Shown: in pieces, positions 1 through 9,434 of the stretch
Position numbering within the stretch: position 1 is the stretch's first letter
Layout: every line of letters begins with the position of its first letter
From: LMUY01 sp964244585
GTDB taxonomy: Bacteria; Pseudomonadota; Alphaproteobacteria; Acetobacterales; Acetobacteraceae
NCBI GenBank assembly: GCA_964244585.1
Contig: CAXTJM010000016.1
Coordinates: 1-64,000 of the forward strand
Direction of reading: 5' to 3'
DNA: 64,000 nucleotides
The notes under the pieces: model-generated
Seen by the model: only the letters and a program-made list of their open reading frames with translations
The model's database searches: none
What the model was told of the DNA's origin: nothing
Program-made: the position numbers and the translations under genes

Positions 1-168
1 TGCATCTTGTTGCTCGGCGAGCTGATCCCGCAACGCATCAGATAGCTCCGATATGAACGGATCGCCATCCTTCTCGGGAAACTGGGGGTCGCCGGGAGGT
101 GGGGAGAGTCTCCTGTGGGGTCGGAAGCCACCATTGTTTGGCGGGTGCCAAATGTCAGATCCTACCCG

Positions 169-1482
169 TTAGTTACTCCCGCGGCCGATCGCTGAATAGC
201 GCAGGCCAGCCTGCCGCATCGCCGCCGGATCGAACACGTTGCGCAGGTCCACCACGGTCTTGTCGTGCAACGCGCCCGCGAGCATGGCGGGGGCCAGGGC
301 GCGGAACTCGTTCCATTCGGTGACCACGATCATGGCGTGCGCGCCCTCCAGCGCCTCCCCGGCGCCGGCGCAGAACACGACCCGGTCCGGCAGCATCGGC
401 CGCGCCGCGTCCATGCCCTCGGGGTCGAAGGCGCGGATCGTGGCGCCTTCCTCCACCAGGCGGTGGATGATCGGCAGGCTGGGCGCGTCGCGCATGTCGT
501 CGGTCTCGGGCTTGAAGGTCAGCCCCAGCACCGCGATCGTCTTGCCCCGCACGCTGCCGCCGCATGCCGCCACCACCCGCGCCGCCATGCCGGCCTTGCG
601 CGCGTCGTTCACCGCGACCGTCGTTTCCACCAGGCGGGAGGGTGCGCCCCAATCCTGCGCGATGCGCGCCAGGGCCAGCGTGTCCTTCGGGAAGCACGAG
701 CCGCCATAGCCCGGCCCGGGATGCAGGAACTTGCGGCCGATCCGCCCGTCCAGCCCGATGCCGCGCGCCACGTCGTGCACGTCCGCCCCCACCTTCTCGC
801 AGAGGTCGGCCATCTCGTTGATGAACGTCACCTTCATCGCCAGGAAGGAGTTGGCGGCGTATTTGGTCAGCTCCGCGGTCTCGATCGCGGTGAACAGGAT
901 CGGCGTCTCGATCAGGTTCAGCGGCCGGTAGAGCCGGCGCAGCACCTCCTGCGCCCGGTCGCTCTGCGTGCCGATCACCACCCGGTCCGGCCGCATGAAG
1001 TCGCCGATGGCGTTGCCCTCCCGCAGGAATTCCGGGTTGCTGGCGACGTCGAACTCCAGGTCCGGCCGGGCGCCGCGGACGATCTCCAGGATGCGGCGAC
1101 CGGTGCCGACCGGCACGGTGCTCTTGGTGACGATCACGGCGTAGCCGGTCAGCGCGAGTGCCACCTGTTCGGCCGCGGCGTTGACGTAGCTGACATCGGC
1201 ATGGCCGTCGCCGCGCCGGGTGGGCGTGCCGACCGCGATGAACACGGCCTCCACCCCGTCCACCGCCTTGACCAGGTCGGCGGTGAAGCTCAGCCGCCCG
1301 GCGGCCACGTTGTCGTGCACCAGCTTGTCCAGCCCCGGCTCGTAGATCGGCATCTTGCCGTCCTCGAGCAGGGCGAGCTTGGCGGCGTCGCGTTCTACCA
1401 CGCAGACATCCACGCCCAGATCGGCGAAGCAGGCGCCGGAGACCAGCCCGACATAGCCGCCGCCAATCATCGCGATCTTCAT
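169..1482 (-). CDS. ugd: UDP-glucose 6-dehydrogenase
   Basis: Oxidises UDP-glucose to UDP-glucuronate in two NAD+-dependent steps, giving the precursor for acidic or xylose-containing surface glycans. The 437-residue product has full family length. An N-terminal Rossmann motif GGGYVGL (about residues 7-13) is followed by VGTPT near 84. The central helix carries ELTKYAAN with Lys207, and GGSCFPKD carries the catalytic Cys263. Asp267 completes the conserved site. The gene lies 16 bases downstream of the decarboxylase gene on the same strand, so both probably share a transcript and the pair makes UDP-xylose. The ATG at 1482 is preceded by a GGAG-like ribosome site. UDP-mannose/UDP-ManNAc dehydrogenases are the related alternatives, but motifs and the decarboxylase neighbour favour UDP-glucose. 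Confidence 0.95.
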   Translation of the reverse strand: MKIAMIGGGYVGLVSGACFADLGVDVCVVERDAAKLALLEDGKMPIYEPGLDKLVHDNVAAGRLSFTADLVKAVDGVEAVFIAVGTPTRRGDGHADVSYVNAAAEQVALALTGYAVIVTKSTVPVGTGRRILEIVRGARPDLEFDVASNPEFLREGNAIGDFMRPDRVVIGTQSDRAQEVLRRLYRPLNLIETPILFTAIETAELTKYAANSFLAMKVTFINEMADLCEKVGADVHDVARGIGLDGRIGRKFLHPGPGYGGSCFPKDTLALARIAQDWGAPSRLVETTVAVNDARKAGMAARVVAACGGSVRGKTIAVLGLTFKPETDDMRDAPSLPIIHRLVEEGATIRAFDPEGMDAARPMLPDRVVFCAGAGEALEGAHAMIVVTEWNEFRALAPAMLAGALHDKTVVDLRNVFDPAAMRQAGLRYSAIGRGSN

Positions 1483-1498
1483 GCTACCCGCTCCGGAT

Positions 1499-2488
<990 letters not shown>

Positions 2489-2572
2489 CGGGCGGCGGCT
2501 TCCTGTCAGGCTGAGGGCTTGAGGGTTCTAGGGGGGCTTGCCGCGCTTGTCACACATCCCGACAACGCATCC

Positions 2573-4945
2573 ATGATCACCGACCTTCCTGTCCGCGAGG
2601 CGCTGCCCGCCTTGTCGGCGGCGCTCCAGGCCGGAAACGCCGTGCTGGTGGCGCCACCCGGTGCGGGCAAGACCACGCTCGTGCCGCTGCACCTGCTGGG
2701 GCAGGCGCCCGGCCGCATCGTGATGCTGGAACCGCGCCGGCTGGCCGCCCGCGCGGCCGCGACCCGCATGTCGGCGCTGCTGGGGGAGGCGGTGGGGGGC
2801 ACGGTCGGCTACCGGACCCGGCTCGACTCCGCTGTGTCCGCCGCCACGCGGGTCGAGGTGGTGACCGAGGGGCTGCTGGTGCGCCGCCTGCAATCCGACC
2901 CGGGGCTGGACGGCGTGGGCCTGGTGATCCTGGACGAGATCCACGAACGGGCGCTCGCCGCCGACCTGGCGCTGGCGCTCTGCCTGGACCTGCAACGGCA
3001 GTTGCGGCCGGACTTGCGGCTGCTGGCGATGTCGGCCACCGCGGACGGCGCACGGTTCTCCGCGCTGATGCAGGCCACCGTGGTGGAGAGCGCCGGCCGC
3101 ATGTTCCCGGTCAGCGTGCAGCACGCGCGACGCGACGTCGCCTCGCCCCGCGACCTCCCTGGCGCCGTGGCCGGCGCCATCCGCGACGCACTGGCGGCGC
3201 ATGACGGCGACGTCCTCGCCTTCCTGCCCGGCATGGGCGAAATCCGCCGGGCGCAGGCAGGGCTGGAGGGCTGCGGCGCGCTGGTGCTGCCATTGCACGG
3301 CGACCTGCCGCCCGCCGAGCAAGACCTCGCCCTGCGTCCGGCCGAGGGGCGGCGGGTGGTCTTGGCGACCAGCATCGCCGAAACCTCGCTGACCGTTCCC
3401 GGCGTGCGCGTGGTGGTGGATGGCGGATGGCGGCGCACGCCGCGGCTGGACCCGGCCACCGGGCTGACCCGGCTGGCCACCCTGCGCATCAGCCGCGCCG
3501 CGGCCGACCAGCGTGCCGGACGCGCGGGACGGGAGGCACCGGGGGTTGCCATCCGCCTGTGGTCGGAGGCGCTGCACCGCGGCCTGGCGCCGTTCGACCG
3601 CCCGGAAATCATGGAGGCGGAATTGAGCGGCCTGGTGCTGGACTGCCTCGCCTGGGGCACGCTGCCGGAGGCCCTGCCCTTCCCCGATCCGCCCGCCGCC
3701 GGCCCGCTCGCCGCGGCCCGCGCCCTGCTGGCCGAACTCGGCGCGACCGCCGCGGGCGCCATCACGCCGGCCGGCCGCCGCATGGCCGAACTGGGCGCGC
3801 ATCCGCGCCTGGCCGCCATGATGCTGGCCGCCCGTTCCGCCGCGGAGCAGGCGCTCGCCGCCGACCTGGCCGCCCTGCTGGAGGAGCGCGATCCCCTGCG
3901 CGACCGCGAGGCTCCGAGCGACGTGGCCCTGCGGCTGGAGGCGCTGGCCGGGCGGCGCGACGCGGACCGTGGCGCGCTGTCGCGCATCCGCCAGGCAGCC
4001 GGACAGTACCGCCGCCGCCTGCGCACCAACGCCCCGGCCGCCGGCGACCCGGCGCCGCTGCTGGCGGCGGCCTTTCCCGACCGCATCGCGCAACGCCGCG
4101 GGGAGATCGGCTCGTTCCGCCTGTCGGGCGGCGGCGGGGCCAAGTTGCCGCCCACCGACCCGTTGGCGCGAGCGCCGCTGCTGGCGGTAGGGGCGTTGCA
4201 ACTCGGCGCCTCCGCTCGGATCCGGCTGGCAGCCCCGCTCGAGCTGGCCGACCTGCCGGCCGGCCGCATCACCGAGTCGGTGGAGAGCGGCTTCGATCCG
4301 GTCTCGGGCACCGTCCTGTCGCGCCGCCGCCGCCGGCTGGGCGCGCTGGTGCTGGACGACCGCACCGTCCCCGCCGACGCGCAGGAGACCGCCGCCATCC
4401 TGGCCGATGCCGTGGGCCGCAAGCTGGAGGCGCTGGACTGGACCGATGCCGCGCGGCAGTTCCAGGCCCGCGCGATCCTGCTGCGCGGGCTTGATCCGGC
4501 CGTGCCGGACGTGTCGGACGCGGCCCTGGCGGCAAGCGCGCGCGACTGGCTGGCGCCGCATCTGGTCGGCACGTCCAGGCTCGCCGATGCCGCCAAGCTC
4601 GATGTGGCCGCGCTGCTCCGCGGCGTGCTGGGCTGGGAGCACGCCAGCCGTCTGGACCGGGACCTGCCGACGCATCTGCCGCTTCCCGGCGGCCGTGCCG
4701 CGATCGACTACGCACAGCCCGTGCCGCTCGCCGCGGCCCGGGCGCAGGCGTTCTACGGCCAGCGCACCACGCCCGCCCTGGCAGGCGGCCGCATCCCGCT
4801 GCAATTCGCCCTGCTGTCGCCGGCCGGGCGGCCGTTGGCGATCACGGCCGACCTCGTCGGGTTCTGGGCAGGCGCCTGGGCCGACGTGCGCAAGGACATG
4901 CGGGGCCGCTATCCCCGCTACGACTGGCCGGAGCAGCCTGGATAA
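2573..4945 (+). CDS. hrpB: ATP-dependent helicase HrpB
   Basis: DEAH-type superfamily 2 helicase of the HrpB family; its cellular role is poorly defined in most bacteria. The frame is open far upstream, but the ATG at 2573 starts directly at the family N-terminus MITDLPVREALPAL. This gives 790 residues, close to the usual 800-820. Walker A APPGAGKTT lies at residues 27-35, the DEIH box at 121-124, motif III SAT at 154-156, then TSIAETSLT and QRAGRAGR. The C-terminus has the HrpB-specific domain ending PRYDWPEQP. It is divergent from uxs and stands alone. The in-frame extension back to 1481 runs antisense through uxs and is rejected. Confidence 0.95.
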   Translation: MITDLPVREALPALSAALQAGNAVLVAPPGAGKTTLVPLHLLGQAPGRIVMLEPRRLAARAAATRMSALLGEAVGGTVGYRTRLDSAVSAATRVEVVTEGLLVRRLQSDPGLDGVGLVILDEIHERALAADLALALCLDLQRQLRPDLRLLAMSATADGARFSALMQATVVESAGRMFPVSVQHARRDVASPRDLPGAVAGAIRDALAAHDGDVLAFLPGMGEIRRAQAGLEGCGALVLPLHGDLPPAEQDLALRPAEGRRVVLATSIAETSLTVPGVRVVVDGGWRRTPRLDPATGLTRLATLRISRAAADQRAGRAGREAPGVAIRLWSEALHRGLAPFDRPEIMEAELSGLVLDCLAWGTLPEALPFPDPPAAGPLAAARALLAELGATAAGAITPAGRRMAELGAHPRLAAMMLAARSAAEQALAADLAALLEERDPLRDREAPSDVALRLEALAGRRDADRGALSRIRQAAGQYRRRLRTNAPAAGDPAPLLAAAFPDRIAQRRGEIGSFRLSGGGGAKLPPTDPLARAPLLAVGALQLGASARIRLAAPLELADLPAGRITESVESGFDPVSGTVLSRRRRRLGALVLDDRTVPADAQETAAILADAVGRKLEALDWTDAARQFQARAILLRGLDPAVPDVSDAALAASARDWLAPHLVGTSRLADAAKLDVAALLRGVLGWEHASRLDRDLPTHLPLPGGRAAIDYAQPVPLAAARAQAFYGQRTTPALAGGRIPLQFALLSPAGRPLAITADLVGFWAGAWADVRKDMRGRYPRYDWPEQPG

Positions 4946-4952
4946 GACCGGG

Positions 4953-5072
4953 TCACTCGGTCTCCAGTTCGCCTGCGACGCTGCCGACGCTCACCACACC
5001 GTCAATCCCGGACAGCCGGGCGATCAGGTGGGAGACGAGGCGCTTGCCCTTCACCGTCATGGTCAGGACCAT
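4953..5072 (-). pseudogene. Small remnant resembling the C-terminal tail of an MgtC/SapB-type protein
   Basis: A 39-codon open frame begins MVLTMTVKGKRLVSHLIARL, continues with a GIDGVVSV segment and ends in an acidic tail. The beta-alpha-beta pattern with K-R-L-V and GVVSV resembles the cytoplasmic ACT-like C-terminal end of MgtC/SapB family proteins; this is a memory-based resemblance, not a computed match. No matching membrane domain lies upstream, because the frame closes with TAG at 5082-5084. It is therefore either a gene remnant or a short fortuitous frame. It sits between hrpB and degP with no clear ribosome site. Confidence 0.35.
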
Positions 5073-5197
5073 GGTGCCCGCCTAAGCCGTGCATGGGCCG
5101 GCACGCCCCGGCATGGCGCGGCAGCCCAGCTTGCATCCTTGTCGCCAGCCAGGTGAAACGCCACCATGATCGCATGCCACATTCCGGATGCCGTCCG

Positions 5198-6283
5198 ATG
5201 ATTCGCCCGCTGCTCCTCGCGATCGGACTGATGCTGTCCGGCTGCACGGCGTCCAACGCGCAGACCGGCGCCGCCAGCCCGCTCCGTGTGGCGCTGCCCT
5301 CGCTCGCCCCGCTGGTGAAGCGGGTGGTTCCCTCCGTGGTCAACATCGCGGTGACGGAGAATGTCGGCGGCGACGCGCAACTGCCGCCCGCCTTGCGCGG
5401 CACCCCGCTGGAGAAGCAGTTCCGCGACCGCCTCCGCTCCCGGCGGGACCAGGTGCAGGGCGCCGGCTCCGGCTTCGTGATCGATCCGTCGGGCGTGATC
5501 GTCACCAACAACCACGTCGTGGGCCACGCGGACCGCATCATCGTGTCGCTGTCGGACGGCACGGAGCTGCCGGCAAAGGTGATCGGCACGGACGAACTGA
5601 CCGACATCGCCGTGATCAAGGTGGACGGAGCCCCTTCCCTGCCCGCCGTCACCTGGGGTGATTCGCGCACGGTGGAGGTCGGGGATTGGATCGTCGCCGC
5701 GGGCAACCCGTTCGGCCTGGGCTCGTCCGTCAGCGCCGGCATCGTCTCGGCCCGCGGGCGGGATATCGGGGCCGGGCCATTCGACGATTTCCTGCAGATC
5801 GATGCGCCCATCAACCCAGGCAATTCCGGCGGCCCGACCTTCAACCTGGACGGCCAGGTCGTCGCGGTGAACACCGCCATCGTCTCCCCCACTGGCGGGT
5901 CGGTGGGCATCGGCTTCGCCATACCCAGCGAGATCGCCCGCAAGATCGTCGCCGAGCTGCGGGAGAAGGGCCATATCGACCGCGGCTGGCTGGGCGTCGC
6001 GGTGCAGGATGCGCCAGCAACGCCCGGCGTGGCCCGGTCCCGCAGCACGGGCGTGACCATCGCCAGCGTCGACCGCAGCGGCCCGGCGGCCCACTCCGGC
6101 CTGGCCGCGGGCGACACCGTGACCGCGGTGAACGGCGTCGCCGTCGATTCGGCGCATGAGCTGATCAAGGCCGTGAGCGCCACCACGCCGGGCACCGCCC
6201 TGAAGCTGACGGTCAAGCGTCACAACCAGGTCTCGGACCTGATGGTGACGGTCGGACGCCGGCCGAGCGAGGGGAATGGCTGA
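5198..6283 (+). CDS. DegP/HtrA-family serine protease, predicted lipoprotein
   Basis: Periplasmic trypsin-like protease for envelope protein quality control. The ATG at 5198 gives 361 residues with a lipoprotein signal: LMLSGC places the lipobox Cys at residue 16. Upstream in-frame starts would spoil this signal. The catalytic triad is His106 (VTNNHVVG), Asp136 (TDIAVIKV) and Ser210 (PGNSGGP). One PDZ domain follows, from about residue 260 (GWLGVAVQD) to 350. Most DegP proteins have two PDZ domains, so this is a DegS-like, single-PDZ form. Its TGA overlaps the start of the response regulator (TGATG), so the protease and the two-component system are probably one operon. Membrane anchoring by lipidation is predicted, not shown. 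Confidence 0.92.
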   Translation: MIRPLLLAIGLMLSGCTASNAQTGAASPLRVALPSLAPLVKRVVPSVVNIAVTENVGGDAQLPPALRGTPLEKQFRDRLRSRRDQVQGAGSGFVIDPSGVIVTNNHVVGHADRIIVSLSDGTELPAKVIGTDELTDIAVIKVDGAPSLPAVTWGDSRTVEVGDWIVAAGNPFGLGSSVSAGIVSARGRDIGAGPFDDFLQIDAPINPGNSGGPTFNLDGQVVAVNTAIVSPTGGSVGIGFAIPSEIARKIVAELREKGHIDRGWLGVAVQDAPATPGVARSRSTGVTIASVDRSGPAAHSGLAAGDTVTAVNGVAVDSAHELIKAVSATTPGTALKLTVKRHNQVSDLMVTVGRRPSEGNG

Positions 6284-6960
6284 TGCGCATCCTGGTGGTG
6301 GAGGACGACAAGGAGGTCGCCGGCTTCGTCGTCAAGGGGCTGCGCGAGGCCGGCCACCTGGCCGAGCATGCCGATAACGGCCGCGACGGCCTGTTCATGG
6401 CAGCGAGCGAGGGCTTCGACGCCATCATCCTGGACCGCATGCTGCCCGGCGGGATCGATGGGCTGCGCCTGCTGGAGACGCTGCGGGCGCAGGACAACGC
6501 GACCCCCGTTCTGTTCCTGTCCGCATTGGGCGCCGTCGACGAAAAGGTGCGCGGGCTGAAGGCCGGTGGCGACGATTACCTGACCAAGCCGTTCGCCTTC
6601 GCCGAACTGCTCGCCCGGGTCGAGGCTTTGGCCCGGCGCGGCAAGGGTGATGGTCCGCAGACCAAGCTGGTGGTCGGCGACCTCGAGATGGAATTGCTGT
6701 CCCGCACCGTCCGCCGCGCCGGCCAGCGGATCGACCTGCAGCCGCGCGAGTTCCGCCTGCTGGAGTTCATGATGCGGCACGCCGGCCAGGTGGTCACGCG
6801 GACCATGCTGCTGGAGGGCGTCTGGGACTACCATTTCGACCCGCAGACCAACGTGATCGACGTGCATGTCAGCCGGCTGCGGCAGAAGATCGACAAGCCT
6901 TTCCCGACGGTCCTGCTGCACACCGTGCGCAATTCGGGCTACATGATCCGCGGCGAGTGA
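6283..6960 (+). CDS. OmpR/PhoB-family response regulator
   Basis: DNA-binding response regulator of 225 residues. The receiver domain (1-120) has the acidic pair Asp8-Asp9, phosphoacceptor Asp51 in AIILDRMLPG, and the TKPF lysine near 105. The winged-helix effector domain (about 128-225) contains the typical PREFRLLEFMMRHAGQVVTR stretch and ends at SGYMIRG. The start ATG overlaps the degP stop, and its own end overlaps the kinase start (GTGA). Translational coupling of protease, regulator and kinase is therefore likely. By analogy with CpxR-type systems it could control envelope stress genes; this is inferred from the protease neighbour only. Confidence 0.94.
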   Translation: MRILVVEDDKEVAGFVVKGLREAGHLAEHADNGRDGLFMAASEGFDAIILDRMLPGGIDGLRLLETLRAQDNATPVLFLSALGAVDEKVRGLKAGGDDYLTKPFAFAELLARVEALARRGKGDGPQTKLVVGDLEMELLSRTVRRAGQRIDLQPREFRLLEFMMRHAGQVVTRTMLLEGVWDYHFDPQTNVIDVHVSRLRQKIDKPFPTVLLHTVRNSGYMIRGE

Positions 6961-8357
6961 ACGCTGCCGTGCCGCTGGTGCAGCCGAGCCTGTGGCGCTC
7001 CGCCGGCCTCCGCCTGGCCATGGTGTATGCCATGCTGTTCGCGCTCAGCACGCTGGCGCTCGTGCTGTTCCTGTGGTGGGCCACGGCCGGGTTGCTCGAC
7101 CGGCAAGTCGAGGCCGCGATCCGCGCCGACGCACAGGGCTTGTCGGAGCAATGGCAGCGCGGCGGGTTGGACGCCCTGCAGACCACGATCGAGGACCGGC
7201 TGGCCGAGAACGTGGATGACGATTCGATCTATCTGCTGACCGACGGGGCGATGCACCCGCTTGCCGGCAATCTCACCGGATGGCCCGCCTCCGTGGTCGC
7301 GGCCGAGACGCCCTACGAGCTGATGGTGTCCCGGGCTGGCGTGACCAGCATGGCGCGGGTCCGGCGCTTCGACCTGCCGGATGGCAGCCGGCTGCTGATC
7401 GGGCGGGATGTCGAGACGCGGACGTCGCTGCGGGCGCTGCTCACCTCGGCGCTGCTCTGGTCGCTGGTGCTGCTGGCCGTGCTTGGATCGGTGGGCGGGC
7501 TGGTGATGCAGCGCCTGTTCCGCCGCATGATCGCCAGCATTTCCGCCACCTCCACGGCCATCGCACAGGGCGATTTGGGCCAGCGCGTGCGGGTCTCCGG
7601 CCGCGGCGACGAGTTCGACCGGCTGGCTGAGACCATCAACGACATGCTGGACCGCATCGGCCGGCTGATGGATGGCGTGCGCGAGGTGTCCAACAGCATC
7701 GCGCATGACCTGCGCACGCCCATCACCCGTGCGCGCACCCGGTTGGAGGATGCGGCCGGGCATGCGGCCGGCCCGGCGGAGCTTCGCGCGGCGCTGGACC
7801 GCGCCGTGGCCGACCTGGACGGCGTCACGGCCGTGTTCGACGCCTTGCTCCGCATCGCGGAGATCGAGGCGGGCACGCGGCGCTCCGCCTTCGCCGACAT
7901 CGACCTCGCCCCGGTGCTGGCCGAACTGGCGGAGCTTTATACCGCGCCGGCGGAGGAGCGCGGGCTGACGCTGGCCTTCGACGCCCCGGACAGCTTGCCC
8001 ATCCACGGCGATCGTGACCTGATCGGCCAGGCCGTGGTCAACCTGCTCGACAATGCATTGAAGTTCTCCCCGGCCGGCGGGACCGTGCGGCTGCACGCCG
8101 GGTCGTCCGCGTCCGCCATCGTGCTGGCGGTGCAGGATAGCGGACCCGGCATCCCGGCCCGTGATCGCAGCCGGGCGACCGAGCGGTTCTTTCGCGGCGA
8201 ACAGGCCCGGCAGACGCCTGGCTCCGGCCTTGGCCTGGCGCTGGTGGAAGCGGTGGCGCAGCTGCATGGCGGCAGCCTTACGCTGGAGGATGCGGATCCG
8301 GGCCTTCGCGCGGTGCTGGGCCTGCCCGCCCAGCCCGTCCGCCCCGCCGCACCGTGA
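6957..8357 (+). CDS. Membrane sensor histidine kinase
   Basis: Partner kinase of the preceding regulator. The start is a GTG overlapping the regulator stop by four bases, giving 466 residues. A first membrane helix lies at about 20-45, a periplasmic sensor of about 115 residues follows, and a second helix lies at about 160-186. A HAMP segment is near 187-240. The H-box SNSIAHDLRTPITRAR contains the phospho-accepting His250. The ATPase part shows the N-box NLLDNALKF, the G1 box DSGPGIP and the G2 box GSGLGLALVEA. The periplasmic domain shows no fold I recognise, so the stimulus is unknown. Confidence 0.94.
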   Translation: MNAAVPLVQPSLWRSAGLRLAMVYAMLFALSTLALVLFLWWATAGLLDRQVEAAIRADAQGLSEQWQRGGLDALQTTIEDRLAENVDDDSIYLLTDGAMHPLAGNLTGWPASVVAAETPYELMVSRAGVTSMARVRRFDLPDGSRLLIGRDVETRTSLRALLTSALLWSLVLLAVLGSVGGLVMQRLFRRMIASISATSTAIAQGDLGQRVRVSGRGDEFDRLAETINDMLDRIGRLMDGVREVSNSIAHDLRTPITRARTRLEDAAGHAAGPAELRAALDRAVADLDGVTAVFDALLRIAEIEAGTRRSAFADIDLAPVLAELAELYTAPAEERGLTLAFDAPDSLPIHGDRDLIGQAVVNLLDNALKFSPAGGTVRLHAGSSASAIVLAVQDSGPGIPARDRSRATERFFRGEQARQTPGSGLGLALVEAVAQLHGGSLTLEDADPGLRAVLGLPAQPVRPAAP

Positions 8358-8413
8358 CGGTGCCGTCATGTGCCGCCCATGCCTTGCAGAACCGGCATCG
8401 GCTAGGCTGGACC

Positions 8414-8680
8414 ATGATGATGAGACAGCTGGTGCTCGGCGCCGCCCTCGCCGGCGGCCTGGCCGGTGCGTCGCCGGCGGACGACCCGATGACCGTCACC
8501 ACCGACACACCCGAATATTGCCTGCACCTGGCCGACCACATGGACGCGCAAGGTCCGATGTCGACCAACGCGCGGGCGCTGTGGCAACGCGGCCGCTCCA
8601 TGTGCGAACACGGCCATATCCGCGGCGGCCTGGCCCGGCTGCGGCGGGCAATGATGGTGATGCGCGGCGCCGCGGAATGA
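8414..8680 (+). CDS. Small secreted protein of unknown function
   Basis: An 88-residue product starting at the ATG at 8414 (MMMRQLVLGAALAGGLAGA). It has a clear signal peptide likely cut after about residue 21-23 (ASPADD). The mature part is short, rich in Arg, Met and His, and contains two cysteines (EYCLHLADHM and RSMCEHGH) about 27 residues apart. These could form one disulfide in the periplasm. It follows the histidine kinase by 56 bases on the same strand and may be part of the same operon. I do not recognise the family. A role as an accessory or target of the two-component system is only a positional guess. Confidence 0.6.
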   Translation: MMMRQLVLGAALAGGLAGASPADDPMTVTTDTPEYCLHLADHMDAQGPMSTNARALWQRGRSMCEHGHIRGGLARLRRAMMVMRGAAE

Positions 8681-8702
8681 TGCCGGACGGGCTCCGCGCC
8701 CA

Positions 8703-9434
8703 CTAGCGGGACTGTCGTCGGAACGTCACCACCAGCACGTCGCGGAAGGCAGGCAGCGCCGGGTCGCGCGGCTCCACGGGGGTGACGCCGTGATAGACGC
8801 GGCTGTCGTCCACCCAGGCCGCATCCATCGGCCGCGCCAGGGTGAACGAGCCGAGCAGGCGCCTGTCCAGGTCGTGGATGGTGGTCTCGCCGCTGGCGAT
8901 GTTCTCCCGCCGCACCAGCAGGACCAGCACCCAGTCCACGCCGTCCCGGTGCATGCCCTCCGGCGTCGGCAGCCCTGCCTGGCCGGGCTGCGCCTCGATC
9001 CGGAACTGATGCACCTCGACCTCCCACGCGGGAACGTCCGGCGACAGCGTGTCGAACACGCGCTGGCAGGTGCCCAGGATCGCGGTGAAGGCAGGCATGG
9101 CCGCCACCTCGTCGGTCACCGGGTCGAACCAGCGGGCGATGCCGCCATTGAGCGTGTTGTAGTCGCGGCTCTGGTAGTGCGGCTGATGCGGCCGGCGCTC
9201 GATGCCGGCCAGGCTGGCGGCGAACACCGCATGGCGGCGCCGGCGGTAGCGGCCGCCATCGGCCATGTAGGTGTCCAGCCCGAGGTCGTCCCAGCTGGCG
9301 GCGAAGCGTGCCCACTCGGCCAGGCCGCTCGCCTCCAGCACGCCGCGCATCTCGGCGTCGTGGATGAAGGCGAAGCCGTCCCGGCCCACCAGGGTCGCGA
9401 TGGACGGGCGGCTCGTGGCGGGATTTGGCATCAT
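8703..9434 (-). CDS. 2-oxoglutarate/Fe(II) dioxygenase of the amino-acid hydroxylase type
   Basis: 243-residue protein of the 2OG-Fe dioxygenase family that includes bacterial L-isoleucine/L-leucine hydroxylases (PF10014 type). The iron triad is visible as His162-x-Asp164 in GMHRDGVD and distal His215 in VYHGVTP. A family-typical LNGGIARWFDPV segment precedes it, and RDVLVVTFRR at the end supplies the arginine that would bind 2-oxoglutarate. Free amino acids are the expected substrate class; the exact substrate cannot be read from sequence. It overlaps the mechanosensitive-channel gene stop/start region (9431-9434) and lies downstream of it on the same strand, so the two are probably co-transcribed. 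Confidence 0.85.
   Translation of the reverse strand: MMPNPATSRPSIATLVGRDGFAFIHDAEMRGVLEASGLAEWARFAASWDDLGLDTYMADGGRYRRRRHAVFAASLAGIERRPHQPHYQSRDYNTLNGGIARWFDPVTDEVAAMPAFTAILGTCQRVFDTLSPDVPAWEVEVHQFRIEAQPGQAGLPTPEGMHRDGVDWVLVLLVRRENIASGETTIHDLDRRLLGSFTLARPMDAAWVDDSRVYHGVTPVEPRDPALPAFRDVLVVTFRRQSR

Noticed and set aside
1..168. Possible edge of a gene or insertion sequence downstream of ugd; two minus-strand frames run off the edge, and GGAGA-G-TCTCC is a small dyad at 103-113
   Set aside because: Neither frame gives a recognisable protein, and no paired inverted repeat or target duplication can be seen within the window.
2528..4804. A 758-codon minus-strand frame opposite hrpB
   Set aside because: The composition is low-complexity Arg/Gly/Gln/Ala, typical of antisense shadows in GC-rich genes; hrpB on the other strand is unmistakable.
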